From contig JBKDOL010000053.1 in the NCBI GenBank assembly GCA_046343015.1, forward strand, positions 1 to 64,000: DNA of 64,000 nt, written 5' to 3'. The position numbers and the translations under genes are program-made. The stretch is from BJ22 sp021298375 (GTDB lineage Bacteria; Planctomycetota; Planctomycetia; Pirellulales; Pirellulaceae). Of this stretch, positions 45,031 through 53,962 are shown in pieces (the stretch's first letter is position 1; each line of letters opens with the position of its first letter). The notes below the pieces were generated by a model, which had not been told where the DNA came from, did no database searches, and worked only from the letters and a program-made list of their open reading frames with translations.

Positions 45031-46401
45031 ATGAACGCAAAGGGTGTGATTGACGAGCAAGCAACCACAAACGCCGAGGCTGCCTCGGTTTGTTGCAACG
45101 CTCCACGTCCCGAGGCGAGACTGCGGCCGCTGGGTGAACCCGTGCTGGCTGGGCCGCGGAATGGGAATGGTGAGTCCGCGCCGACCTCAGTTTCATCATC
45201 GCCACGGTTGGAGTCGGCCTCTGTGCCCTCCGCCCCCCTTGTGATCACCGCGGTCGACTCGGCCAGCGAAAGCGCCGAGCGCGAGGAAGCCCAGTGCTCT
45301 TTGTTGTGGCGGATGGCTGCCGGGATTTTCCAGCCTGAGGAATTGGAACGACTGGTTCCGCGACAGCGAGCTGCGCGGAATGAGGCGGGCGGTGAGGGCG
45401 TTTCTTTGCTCGACCCCATCGCGTTCACCGAAGCGGTCGCCTATGAGTTTCTGGCGCGGGGCGGAAAGCAGGCTCGGCCGTTCATCACGTTGGCTACCTA
45501 CACTGCACTGGCGGAGACCGTGGGACTCGCGGGAGCGGGTCCGCTTTTGGTTCCCGACCATGTTAAACGGGTTGCATTGTCAATTGAGACGTTTCACAAA
45601 GCTTCGCTCGTGCATGATGACATCGAGGACGAGGATGAGTTTCGTTACGGCCAGCCGACGCTGCACCGCCGCTACGGGATCGCCTCGGCCATCAATGTCG
45701 GCGATTACCTGATTGGCTTGGGGTATCGCCTCGTCAGTCGCGATGCGGCCTTGCACGGCGGGGAAGTTGCGGCCCAGCTGCTGGATATCCTTGCCGCTGC
45801 TCACCAGCGATTGTGCGAGGGGCAGGGAGCCGAACTCTTTTGGCGGGACGCATCGAACAAGCAGCTCTCTCCCTCAGATGCGGTAAAAATCTACGCACTG
45901 AAAACCTCGCCAGCGTTCGAAGCCGCGCTCCTTTGCGGAGCCTGCTTGCAGGGTTCACTGGCCACCCATGCCGAGCCATTTCGGCGATTCGCCAAACACG
46001 TTGGGATCGCCTTCCAGATCTTGAACGACCTCAAGGATTGGAACCCCGACGAGTCCAACAAGAAGACCGTCGGCGGTGATTTGATTGGTGGGCGACCGAC
46101 AGTGCTTTGGGCAATCGCCCTGGAGAGACTCCCCTCCGCAGCTCAAGCGGAACTCCTCAGTCTGGCGGGCGACCGGCAGCTGTGCGATTCGGCACGGATG
46201 GATCGGGCTCGGGTCCTGTACATGCAGGGGGATGTATTCCGCGCAGCCCGGGACATGGTGTTCGAGCAAAGGCTGGCGGCGTCGAAAGTGGCCGACGAGT
46301 TGCCCGAGGGTGCGATGCGGCGATTGCTCAAGTACATTATTGAGACGGTCCTCAATCGGCCGCATGAATTGGAACTTGGCCTGCCCCAGCTCCCCAGTTG
46401 A
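45031..46401 (+). CDS. Polyprenyl (trans-isoprenyl) diphosphate synthase family protein
   Basis: 456 residues; the first ~130 are a low-complexity extension, so the true start may be internal. The first Asp-rich motif is HDDIEDE (about 197-201) after GGKQARP. GDYLIGLGYRL and KTSPAFEA are typical. The second motif reads LNDLKDW (about 331), with Asn in the first Asp position, and is followed by KKTVGGDLIGGRPT. The family condenses isopentenyl diphosphate with allylic diphosphates to make C15-C50 chains. Product length cannot be inferred safely; quinone side chains or carotenoids are options. Confidence 0.87.
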   Translation: MNAKGVIDEQATTNAEAASVCCNAPRPEARLRPLGEPVLAGPRNGNGESAPTSVSSSPRLESASVPSAPLVITAVDSASESAEREEAQCSLLWRMAAGIFQPEELERLVPRQRAARNEAGGEGVSLLDPIAFTEAVAYEFLARGGKQARPFITLATYTALAETVGLAGAGPLLVPDHVKRVALSIETFHKASLVHDDIEDEDEFRYGQPTLHRRYGIASAINVGDYLIGLGYRLVSRDAALHGGEVAAQLLDILAAAHQRLCEGQGAELFWRDASNKQLSPSDAVKIYALKTSPAFEAALLCGACLQGSLATHAEPFRRFAKHVGIAFQILNDLKDWNPDESNKKTVGGDLIGGRPTVLWAIALERLPSAAQAELLSLAGDRQLCDSARMDRARVLYMQGDVFRAARDMVFEQRLAASKVADELPEGAMRRLLKYIIETVLNRPHELELGLPQLPS

Positions 46402-46721
46402 GTCAGGCTGGTACTGGACTCGTGACTGACGCCGGCTCGCGGTCCGGCCTCTTCGATCTTGCGGCAGCTTGGGAATTTTGCCAGCCTTGAAGCCGGAACG
46501 ATTCTTAACGCGCGCTCGCCGCGGGTAACAGTTGTCGGACTTGAGGTCACCCGCGCCCGCTTTCGGTCCGGGAAACGGGCCTCGAATAATCGGGCCTTGA
46601 TCATTCGGGCCTCGATCATTCGGGCCTCGATCAATTGGGTCCCGGTGAAGCGGAACTCCCCTCGATCGAGGAGCCGGTCAGTGGGTAAATCGAGCTTTGG
46701 GCGCGGGCCTTACTTGCGACA
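46402..46721. other. Intergenic region with a 15-nt array
   Basis: 320 nt; apart from the array at 46580-46639 I see nothing in it. Confidence 0.5.
46580..46639. repeat. 15-nt tandem array, four copies
   Basis: Four units of the form cct(c/t)gat(c/a)attcggg with small changes. Read on the minus strand they would give MIEAR/MIEAR/MIKAR/LFEAR, but no gene is expected there. Confidence 0.88.
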
Positions 46722-47318
46722 GTGGGCTCAATTGGAGATGTGAGAGTAGAGAATTTGAAGCGCGACGCAACACAAGTCGATCTGACTGAATTGGTCGACC
46801 TGTTTTATGACCAGCCGAAAGCGTTGGGAGAATTCGCCGAAGTGGTCGCGGAGGAGATACCGCCGGCCACCCGTTCGCTGCTGAATCACCACCAGCACAT
46901 GACGGTTACAGTCGAGCGGTTTCATCGCTGTCCCGTTTCGGTGCGGGTGTTGCAAACCAGCCAGCGGGGCGATTGGTATGCCCGGGAAATATTGCTGGAG
47001 CGGACTGCTTCGGCTGCGGGCGCGCCTGCCGGGATGGTGGTTCAGTATGGGATTGTCCGATTGAACCTGGGCCTTCTGGCAGACGCGGTCAAGAACGAAA
47101 TTCTGGCTGGACAAAAGCCGCTGGGGCGAGTGTTGATTGAGCATGATGTGCTTCGTTCCGTGCGTTTGCTCTCCTTGCAGCGAATTCTGCCTGGTCCTGT
47201 TTTGCAGAGGCATTTGGGGTTGGGGCCGGATGAAGCCTGTTACGGCCGGACGGCGGTGATTTTTTGCGATCAGCAGCCGGCGATCCAATTGCTCGAGGTT
47301 GTCCCTGATGTGGGCTGA
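46722..47318 (+). CDS. Chorismate lyase-like protein (DUF98/UbiC superfamily)
   Basis: About 198 residues if started at the ATG at 46722; GTG 46740 or TTG 46754 are alternatives and would remove a few unconserved residues. The core reads LLNHHQHMTVTVERF, VRVLQT, YAREILL, VQYGIVRLNL and KPLGRVLIEHDVLRSV, the pattern of DUF98 chorismate lyases. These remove pyruvate from chorismate to give 4-hydroxybenzoate, a precursor of ubiquinone-type quinones or aromatic pigments. The polyprenyl synthase upstream would fit a prenylated aromatic product, though the 320-nt gap argues against a tight operon. Confidence 0.72.
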   Translation: MGSIGDVRVENLKRDATQVDLTELVDLFYDQPKALGEFAEVVAEEIPPATRSLLNHHQHMTVTVERFHRCPVSVRVLQTSQRGDWYAREILLERTASAAGAPAGMVVQYGIVRLNLGLLADAVKNEILAGQKPLGRVLIEHDVLRSVRLLSLQRILPGPVLQRHLGLGPDEACYGRTAVIFCDQQPAIQLLEVVPDVG

Positions 47319-47473
47319 AGGTATCGGGGCCTGAGTTCTGGAAAATCGGCCAGGATCGGAGGGGCCGGGGGCGGGCCTTTTCGGGGGATTGGGTGTGGCG
47401 CGACTGGTTTGGACGGGAATCGAGCCAGTTTCTCGGGAAAAACCTCAAAAACCGGGTGGCTCTCGATTAAGCC

Positions 47474-47502
47474 TTGATAACCAGCCGATATTTGCCGATA
47501 AT
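47474..47502 (+). promoter_or_regulatory. Sigma-70-type promoter of rpsR
   Basis: -35 TTGATA (47474-47479), exact 17-nt spacer, -10 GATAAT (47497-47502). The predicted start near 47509 leaves a leader of about 49 nt before the rpsR ATG. Confidence 0.65.
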
Positions 47503-47557
47503 CCGTGATTCAACAAATCAATCCCCGTGGAAATTTTGTCCGGAGTTTGGAAAGCAC

Positions 47558-47842
47558 ATGTCGTTCGGTAATCCCAATCGTGGGCCGATGAATCGGCCAA
47601 AGCGCAAGCCTAAAGCCAAAACCAAGACCATCAAGAAGGACCCGCTGTTCATTGATGGCGAACGCCCGCGCCCGATGTACGTCGATTACAAGAACCTCGA
47701 GTTGCTGAAGAAGCTTGTGAATCGGCACGGCAAGATTGTCAGCCGCCGGAAGACTGGCTGCACGGCCGTCAGTCAGCACGCGGTCTCTGAAGCCATCAAG
47801 CGCGCCCGATTCATGGCGCTGTTGCCGTACGTGGGCGAGTAA
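47558..47842 (+). CDS. rpsR: 30S ribosomal protein bS18
   Basis: 94 residues from the ATG at 47558; an in-frame upstream start would translate the promoter. The conserved core is present: YVDYKNLELLKKLV, GKIVSRRKTG, AVSEAIKRARFMALLPYV. It binds the small subunit near bS6. In many bacteria it lies between rpsF and rplI; here it stands alone with its own promoter. Confidence 0.96.
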   Translation: MSFGNPNRGPMNRPKRKPKAKTKTIKKDPLFIDGERPRPMYVDYKNLELLKKLVNRHGKIVSRRKTGCTAVSQHAVSEAIKRARFMALLPYVGE

Positions 47843-48190
47843 CGCTGCTCGAACAGTGTCAATCGATTCATTCAGTCGACCAACAGACGATTGGTTTGCG
47901 GCGGCTGAGTTAAGGGAGGGGATCGCACTCTCAGAGTTTTGGCTTGGCGAGTGTTGTTCGCCTAGCGCTAATTTCCGGCTCTTTGCTGCTCCGGAAAAAG
48001 CTCTGCTTCTCTGAAAAAATGCCTCGCGAGCCGCGCCCCATGGTGCGGCTCGTCTGCTTTCTGGACCTCGATGGTCGATTAGAATGTGTCTCGTCGCTGG
48101 TCCAGATTTCTGCAGTGAAGTCGCCTGTGGCTGAATCTTGTCCTTCCCGAGGCCAGTACTCGCCGGCCTGCAGAGAGGAGAGCTGCTCGC
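47843..48190. other. Intergenic region after rpsR
   Basis: 348 nt. It holds one GC-rich hairpin (48027-48052), listed separately, and the purine-rich ribosome site of the next gene. No gene seen. Confidence 0.45.
48027..48052 (+). terminator. GC-rich hairpin, possible rpsR terminator
   Basis: Perfect 8-bp stem CGAGCCGC / GCGGCTCG with a 10-nt loop, 185 nt after rpsR. It is followed by tctgctttc, not a clean T run, so termination is uncertain. Confidence 0.3.
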
Positions 48191-48625
48191 TTGTCTCAGT
48201 CCTTTCAAGTCACCCGCCGCGTTGAATTTCGCGATACCGATATGGCGGGGATTGTCCATTTCTCCGTCTTCTTCACCTACATGGAGCAGGTGGAGCATGA
48301 ATTCCTGCGAAGCCTGGGGCTGGGCGTGATCGCCGAAGTCGAAGGCCGGGAAATCAGCTGGCCGCGAGTCAGTGCAGGTTGTGATTACCGCCGTGCGATC
48401 AAGTTCGAGCAGTTGATCGACATTACGCTCAGGATTGCCAGGATCGGCGAGAAGAGCGTGACTTACGATTTCCGGTTTGAACACGCAGGCCAGTTGGTCG
48501 CCGAGGGACGAATTACGGCCGTCTGTTGCCTTTTTCAGCACGGCGTCCCGCCCCAATCGGTTCCAATCCCAGATTTGCTTCGGGAGAAGCTCGGCCCCTA
48601 CCTGATTGATTCTGCCGATGGTTGA
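48191..48625 (+). CDS. Acyl-CoA thioesterase, YbgC/4-hydroxybenzoyl-CoA thioesterase type
   Basis: 144 residues with a TTG start at 48191 supported by GAGAGGAGAG at a good distance; the next ATG would cut into the conserved region. The hotdog-fold signature VEFRDTDMAGIVHFSVFFTYMEQVEHEFL includes the catalytic Asp and the Tyr/His helix. Family members hydrolyse short-chain or aromatic acyl-CoA. It is 64 nt upstream of the ABC transporter genes; a functional link is not evident. Confidence 0.88.
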   Translation: MSQSFQVTRRVEFRDTDMAGIVHFSVFFTYMEQVEHEFLRSLGLGVIAEVEGREISWPRVSAGCDYRRAIKFEQLIDITLRIARIGEKSVTYDFRFEHAGQLVAEGRITAVCCLFQHGVPPQSVPIPDLLREKLGPYLIDSADG

Positions 48626-48689
48626 TAGCGGCGAGTTGGGGGCGGTCGTCAGCAGGAAGCGAGAACGGGGTTTGTTGGGAGAGTAAACG

Positions 48690-49361
48690 ATGGCGGAACT
48701 GATCGTAACCGGGCTGCGCAAAGCCTATCCGACTCCTTCCGGACCGCTGACGATTCTCGATGGAGTCGATTTGCAGCTGGGCCAAAGTGAAAACCTGGCG
48801 GTGGTCGGACCGAGCGGTTGCGGCAAGAGCACGTTCCTGCAAATCATCGGCACACTTGATCAACCAACCGCTGGAGAGGTGCGGTTGGGAGGAGTCAACC
48901 CGTTTGCACTGGCCAACCGCGAATTAGCCGCATTTCGAAACCATCGGATCGGTTTCATTTTTCAGGAACATCACCTGTTGCCGCAACTGACGGCGCTGGA
49001 AAACGTGCTCTTGCCGGTGCTTGCCGAGCAAGCGGTCGATGCAGCTGCCATGGATCGCGGCCGGCAGCTGCTGGATCAAGTTGGACTGGGAGCAAGGAGT
49101 GGCCACCGGCCAGCCGAACTCTCGGGGGGCGAACGCCAGCGTGTGGCCGTTGCCCGATCGCTGATTCGCGAGCCCCTCTTGCTGCTGGCCGACGAACCGA
49201 CCGGCAGTCTGGACGAGCAGAACGCGCGGTCGATTGGCGAGCTCCTGCTGGAGGTTCAATCGCGAGCGGGCGCCATGCTGATTTGCGTCACGCACAGTCC
49301 GACGTTGGCGGGAATGTTTCAAATCCGCCGGCAACTGCGAGCCGGGAAGTTCGTTAACTGA
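48690..49361 (+). CDS. ABC transporter ATP-binding protein, LolD/MacB type
   Basis: 223 residues with all ATPase motifs: Walker A GPSGCGKST, Q-loop FIFQEHHLLPQL, signature LSGGERQRVAVARSL, Walker B LLLADEPTG and the switch His in VTHSP. FQEHHLLPQLTALENV is typical of LolD/MacB-type ATPases that partner FtsX-like permeases. The matching permease is encoded at 49989-53522, with a methyltransferase gene between. Confidence 0.93.
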   Translation: MAELIVTGLRKAYPTPSGPLTILDGVDLQLGQSENLAVVGPSGCGKSTFLQIIGTLDQPTAGEVRLGGVNPFALANRELAAFRNHRIGFIFQEHHLLPQLTALENVLLPVLAEQAVDAAAMDRGRQLLDQVGLGARSGHRPAELSGGERQRVAVARSLIREPLLLLADEPTGSLDEQNARSIGELLLEVQSRAGAMLICVTHSPTLAGMFQIRRQLRAGKFVN

Positions 49362-49377
49362 TTGGAGGGAGTGATCC

Positions 49378-49992
49378 ATGCCGGACTACCGAGCCATCTA
49401 CAACGACGTGATCGAACGCGAGGATAATTACAATCTCGCCCAGTGCTCTCCCGGGTATCAAAACTGCGTCGAGTTCGGGCATGGTCTCTCTTTGCTCGGT
49501 GGACGGTCTCTGGACTTTGGCTGTGGCGTCGGATTTGTTCTGGAATACCTGGCGGCCCCGCCTTTCCGTTTCGAAGTGTATGGCGTCGATGCCAGCGACA
49601 TTGCAGTCGAGCGTTCGCGGGCCAGATTGGCGAGATTCCCCTTCGAGCCGCTGAACCGGGTCCGCCATGTAACCAACTCGAAGTTGAGTTCATTCGAGGA
49701 TGATTTTTTTTCGCTGGTGACCAGCTTTGACGTGCTTGAGCATCTGGACGAGGCGGACATTGTTTCGGTCTGGGATGAGATTCAGCGGGTGCTTCGCCGG
49801 GGAGGACTGTTTTTCGGTTCGGTCTCCTGTCGTCCATCTGGCTATCAGGATCGTTTCGGTGACAATCTTCACCGTACGGTCCGGGGAATTGACTGGTGGG
49901 TTGAGCGGTTACAGCCTGATCGCGCACTGTACGATGCGGCTCGATCGCAACTGTTGATCTGGAAACGGAATTTCAGGAAGCCCGCCGTATGA
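49378..49992 (+). CDS. Class I SAM-dependent methyltransferase
   Basis: 204 residues. Motif I is LDFGCGVGFVLEYLA, followed by the acidic VYGVDASD strand, VTSFDVLEHLDEAD and a LRRGGLFFGSVS strand, the usual order of the Rossmann-like fold. The start has a strong GGAGGGAG site. It lies 16 nt after the ABC ATPase and overlaps the permease start by four bases, so it is embedded in a transporter operon. The substrate is unknown; modification of the transported molecule is a possibility. Confidence 0.88.
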   Translation: MPDYRAIYNDVIEREDNYNLAQCSPGYQNCVEFGHGLSLLGGRSLDFGCGVGFVLEYLAAPPFRFEVYGVDASDIAVERSRARLARFPFEPLNRVRHVTNSKLSSFEDDFFSLVTSFDVLEHLDEADIVSVWDEIQRVLRRGGLFFGSVSCRPSGYQDRFGDNLHRTVRGIDWWVERLQPDRALYDAARSQLLIWKRNFRKPAV

Positions 49993-52900
49993 AGCTGAAT
50001 GCCCTTTCCCTTGCGTGGAGCAGCGTGAGGCACTATTGGCGGACCAGTCTGGCCGTCCTGTTTGCCGTAGCCGTGGCGACGGCCGTCCTCGTCGGTGCAC
50101 TCGTCGTCGGGAGCAGCATGCGGGGCAGTCTCCGCGCGATGACCCTGGAACGGTTGGGGAGAGTGGACGAGGTTCTGCTGAGCCGCGGCTTCTTCAGTCA
50201 GGCCTTGGTTGAAAAAATTCGGACGGCATCCGCTGGTATCGATCAGTCGCTGCAGGTCGAGCCCCTGATTCTCTTTCCCGCAGCCTCGCTGGAGCGCTCG
50301 GAGGGTAAAGTTCCGCGGCGGTCGCAGCGGATTTCGGTGCTCGGGATTGAGGATGGCTATTGGCAACTCAGTTCTGAGCCGCTGACTGTCCCGCGTCTTT
50401 CGCCGGATGAGATTGTGCTTAACGAGGCCGTCGCTGAAGAGTTGGGGATTACAGTCGAGCAAGTCGCGTCGAAGTCGGCGCTGGTGACGCTGCGGATCCC
50501 CAAACCGAGCCTGCTTCCGGGTGACAGCTCGCTGGGAAAAAAACGCGACCTTGTGGAAAGCCTCGTGCGTCTGCGCGTGGTTGCGGTGATTCCGAACCGG
50601 GGGCTCGGCCGATTTTCGCTGGAACCCAGCCAGGCATTGGCCCGCAACGTCTACGTCTCGCTGGAGACCTTGCAGAGCGCGCTCGCCGATTCGGCACTCC
50701 GGCACAAGGGAGATACTCGACAGGTCAATGCCCTGTTGCTGGCCCGGTCAGAGCGAAACAGCCGCCCCGACGCGGAGTTCACTCTCTCCAAGCTTGCAGC
50801 GGGTTGGCAACCGGACTTGGCCGATCTGGGCCTGCGACTGAAACGCGTCACCCAGTCAAACCCGAATGGAGGGGCCGCCGTTTTTGATTATCTCAGTCTG
50901 ACAACTGAGCAACTGGTGTTTGAAGATGCCCTCACGGCGGAAGTTGAACGGCTTGCGCCCCAGGCGACGCGGGTTTTGACTTATCTGGTGAATGAAACCA
51001 GCAGGGTGGGAGCGGAACAGGCCAGCGGAATTCCCTATTCGATGTTTTCTGCTCTGCCAGTCGATGAAGCGTTTACCTTGCAGTCTGCCGAGGATGCCGC
51101 GCCGCTTGAGACTCCGGACGAGAGTGAGTTGATCTTGAACGAGTGGGCTGCGGCTGACTTGCAGGCCAAACCCGGTGACCGGATTCGCTTGAGGTACTTC
51201 CAGCCGGAATCGACGCACGGGCAACAGGTTGAGCTGACGACCGAGTTGCGACTGAAGGCGGTCGCCAAGCTGACTCGTCCCTCGCGACCCTTCCAAGCGC
51301 GGCGGTCGGGACCACCCGTCCCGGCTGAATTCACTCAGGTGCCGACGCCGGCCAATGACCCGGATTTGACTCCGGAAGTCCCCGGATTGACCGACAGCGA
51401 TTCGATCGAGAACTGGGATTTGCCGTTTGAGACCACCGGCAAAATTCGTCGCGTCGATGATCAGTACTGGGACGAGTATCGAACGACGCCGAAAGGTTTC
51501 GTCAATCCGCAACTGGCCGAGCGGATTTGGGGCAGCCGGTTTGGGCGAGTGACTGGGTTTCGGGTCCCACTGGACGTTGGAGAAGATGCTCTCCGCAAAG
51601 GACTGCAAGAACTGTGGCGGGAGCGGCCTGAATTGTTCGGCTGGAGTCTGTTGCCGGTCAAGCGACTGGGATTGCAGGCTGCGTCGGGCTCAACCCCTTT
51701 TGATGGATTGTTTCTGGGGCTGAGTTTGTTTGTGATCGCCTCGGCCCTGATTTTGACGTCGCTCCTGTTTCGTTTGGGCCTTGACCAGCGAGCCCAGCAG
51801 CTGGGCTTGCTCGCCGCCCTCGGATTCCCGGGCAAGCAGACGGTTGGGCTGTGGTCCGTGGAAGTGCTGCTGCTGGGGAGTTGCGGAGCAGTTCTCGGCG
51901 CAATCGCCGGAATCGGCTACGCGAGGTTGATCATCTGGGGGCTCCAGACTTTCTGGGTGGGGGCGATTTCCCGTCCGTTCTTGCAGCTGTTTGTTGATTG
52001 GCCAGCGGTTATCGGCGGCACCTTGTTGGGATTACTCGTCAGTTGGCTGACAATCCTCTGGTCGATTTCGAGAGCCCAGCGCGTTCCGGCTCGCGAGTTG
52101 CTTGGCGGGCGGCTCGAGGCGGGCGGAGATTTGAAATCCCGCAGCGGGATTTGGCAAATGGCGCTGGCGGTGGGGTTGGTGTTGGGCGCCTGCGGCTTGT
52201 CCTTTGCGGCCACCCGGCTGGGTGGCGACAGTCAAGCGGGAGCCTTCATGGGAGCTGGTTTTTTGGTGCTGGTTGCGTTGCTGCTGGGGCTGAGGGTTTG
52301 GTTGCGGACTCCGCCCCAGCGTGATCGCGGAAGCGGCATGGGGCTCCGCTCGCTGGCCTGGCTCAACACGCGGCGCCATCCGCGGCGGACGCTGTTGACA
52401 GTCGGCTTGATTGCCGTGGCGACTTTCCTGATCGTGGCGATCAGTTCCTTTCGCCTGCGTCCGGATGCCGACGCGACGGGCGGGATCACCTGGATCGCAG
52501 AGTCGGCTCAACCGATCTTTGCCGACCTGTCGACTCCGACCGGTCAGGACGAGCTCCTCGGCGAGCAGCTTGAGGGGACGGAGTGGCGGAGTTTTTACTC
52601 GCTCCGCGTGAAGCCGGGCCAGGATGCCAGCTGTAACAATCTCTATCAGGCAACCCAGCCTCGGGTCTTGGGTGTCCCTGCAGCATGGATTGAGCGATTC
52701 GACCGGCCCGACCAGATACCGATGGCTTGGGCTGGGTCGCTGGCGACGACGCCTGAATCGAGGGCGAACCCGTGGCGTTTGCTCGAGGGGGCAGGGGAGC
52801 GGGGGGCGGAAGAGCCGATTCCCTGCGTGATCGACAAGAACACGGCCATGTACAGCTTGAAAATTTATACCGTTGGTCAGACTTATCGCGTGCAATATGA

Positions 52901-53522
52901 CTCGGGTGAGAAACTGACGTTCAAGGTGGTTGGCTTTCTGGACAACAGTCTCCTGCAGGGGAGTTTGATCATTGGTGAACGTGACTTTGTCCGCGCGTTT
53001 CCCTATCTCAGCGGCTATCGGATGTTTCTGATCGATGCTGATGAAACCGCGGTGCGAACGGTTGCGGAAGCATTGGCGGATGAGGGGTTTGATCCGCGGA
53101 CCAGTTTGAGTTTGCTCGATCAATTCATGGCGGTGCAGAACACCTACCTGTCCGCATTTCAAGCCTTGGGGGGCCTCGGCTTGCTGCTCGGAACTCTGGG
53201 GCTGGCGGCAGTTCAACTGCGGAGCATTTTTGAGCGCCGTCGGGAGTTGGCGTTGATGCAGGCGCTGGGGTATCGATTGCCGACGCTCACTGCGCAGCTG
53301 TTTTGGGAGCAGGCTTGGGTTTTGCTTGCTGGCTTGGGGATCGGATTGCTGGCGGCCGCGGCGGCTACGGTTCCCCACCTGCTTGTCGGCATGGCGACAG
53401 TTCCCTGGGGATGGTTGCTGGGGATGTTCGGTTTGATCGCCTTGGTGGGATTATTCAGCGGTCTGTTGGCGGCGCGCTCGATTATGAGGCTGCCGCTGGT
53501 CGGCTCTTTGCGCGGTGAGTAA
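49989..53522 (+). CDS. Large FtsX/MacB-type ABC transporter permease
   Basis: 1177 residues. A first membrane segment at about 15-40 is followed by a ~520-residue extracytoplasmic region, a cluster of membrane spans (about 570-700), two more near 725-765, a further segment near 800-820, a second extracytoplasmic region (about 825-1040), and final spans (about 1050-1165). This is the duplicated FtsX layout of LolC/E-like and related permeases. It should work with the ATPase at 48690. Such transporters export lipoproteins, lipids or peptides, or drive envelope enzymes; which applies is not visible. Confidence 0.9.
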   Translation: MKLNALSLAWSSVRHYWRTSLAVLFAVAVATAVLVGALVVGSSMRGSLRAMTLERLGRVDEVLLSRGFFSQALVEKIRTASAGIDQSLQVEPLILFPAASLERSEGKVPRRSQRISVLGIEDGYWQLSSEPLTVPRLSPDEIVLNEAVAEELGITVEQVASKSALVTLRIPKPSLLPGDSSLGKKRDLVESLVRLRVVAVIPNRGLGRFSLEPSQALARNVYVSLETLQSALADSALRHKGDTRQVNALLLARSERNSRPDAEFTLSKLAAGWQPDLADLGLRLKRVTQSNPNGGAAVFDYLSLTTEQLVFEDALTAEVERLAPQATRVLTYLVNETSRVGAEQASGIPYSMFSALPVDEAFTLQSAEDAAPLETPDESELILNEWAAADLQAKPGDRIRLRYFQPESTHGQQVELTTELRLKAVAKLTRPSRPFQARRSGPPVPAEFTQVPTPANDPDLTPEVPGLTDSDSIENWDLPFETTGKIRRVDDQYWDEYRTTPKGFVNPQLAERIWGSRFGRVTGFRVPLDVGEDALRKGLQELWRERPELFGWSLLPVKRLGLQAASGSTPFDGLFLGLSLFVIASALILTSLLFRLGLDQRAQQLGLLAALGFPGKQTVGLWSVEVLLLGSCGAVLGAIAGIGYARLIIWGLQTFWVGAISRPFLQLFVDWPAVIGGTLLGLLVSWLTILWSISRAQRVPARELLGGRLEAGGDLKSRSGIWQMALAVGLVLGACGLSFAATRLGGDSQAGAFMGAGFLVLVALLLGLRVWLRTPPQRDRGSGMGLRSLAWLNTRRHPRRTLLTVGLIAVATFLIVAISSFRLRPDADATGGITWIAESAQPIFADLSTPTGQDELLGEQLEGTEWRSFYSLRVKPGQDASCNNLYQATQPRVLGVPAAWIERFDRPDQIPMAWAGSLATTPESRANPWRLLEGAGERGAEEPIPCVIDKNTAMYSLKIYTVGQTYRVQYDSGEKLTFKVVGFLDNSLLQGSLIIGERDFVRAFPYLSGYRMFLIDADETAVRTVAEALADEGFDPRTSLSLLDQFMAVQNTYLSAFQALGGLGLLLGTLGLAAVQLRSIFERRRELALMQALGYRLPTLTAQLFWEQAWVLLAGLGIGLLAAAAATVPHLLVGMATVPWGWLLGMFGLIALVGLFSGLLAARSIMRLPLVGSLRGE

Positions 53523-53539
53523 CGGAAATCGCCCGGCTC

Positions 53540-53585
53540 GCTCAGGCTCCGCCGGCTGAATTGCTCAGGCTGCGCCGGCTGAATT
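53540..53585. repeat. 23-nt tandem duplication
   Basis: Two 23-nt copies with one difference, just after the permease gene and upstream of tRNA-Leu. Confidence 0.88.
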
Positions 53586-53748
53586 GCCGAACCAGTTTCT
53601 CAGGGTCTTGTCTGAGTACGGGGGGCGAGATTAAACTTTCAAGCGGCAATCAGTTGGTGCTCGGGCGTTTGCTCGGCGAATGAACCGACCCGGCTTTTTG
53701 TCCAAGTTCGAGCGAACGGGAGTTGGTCCTTTTACCGTTCGTGGTCGA

Positions 53749-53831
53749 GGCGGTGTGGCGGAATGGCAGACGCGATTGATTCAAAATCAATTGTCCTTAC
53801 GGGCGTGGAGGTTCGACTCCTCTCACCGCTA
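53749..53831 (+). tRNA. tRNA-Leu (anticodon CAA)
   Basis: 83 nt. Acceptor GGCGGTG pairs with CACCGCT (terminal G-U) with discriminator A, as expected for Leu. The D arm has GGCGGAATGGCAGACGCG. The anticodon stem ATTGA/TCAAT encloses loop TTCAAAA (anticodon CAA, reading UUG). A long variable arm and the T loop TTCGACT are present. The CCA end is not encoded. Confidence 0.95.
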
Positions 53832-53922
53832 CTGAAACTCAGCAAACGCTGAAGCTCGGAAGTGGCAACCGCTGATGGAACGTGTTCGAAAAGAACTTCG
53901 AAAAGAGCAAGGTCCGAACAAG

Positions 53923-53954
53923 AGGCCGTCCCGCTGGGGCGGCCTTTTCTTTTG
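53923..53954 (+). terminator. Intrinsic terminator after tRNA-Leu
   Basis: A 10-bp stem (AGGCCGTCCC / GGGGCGGCCT, one G-U) with a 3-nt loop GCT, followed by TTTTCTTTT. It ends about 8 nt from the 3' end of the minus-strand FHA gene. Confidence 0.85.
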
Positions 53955-53962
53955 GTCGTCTG

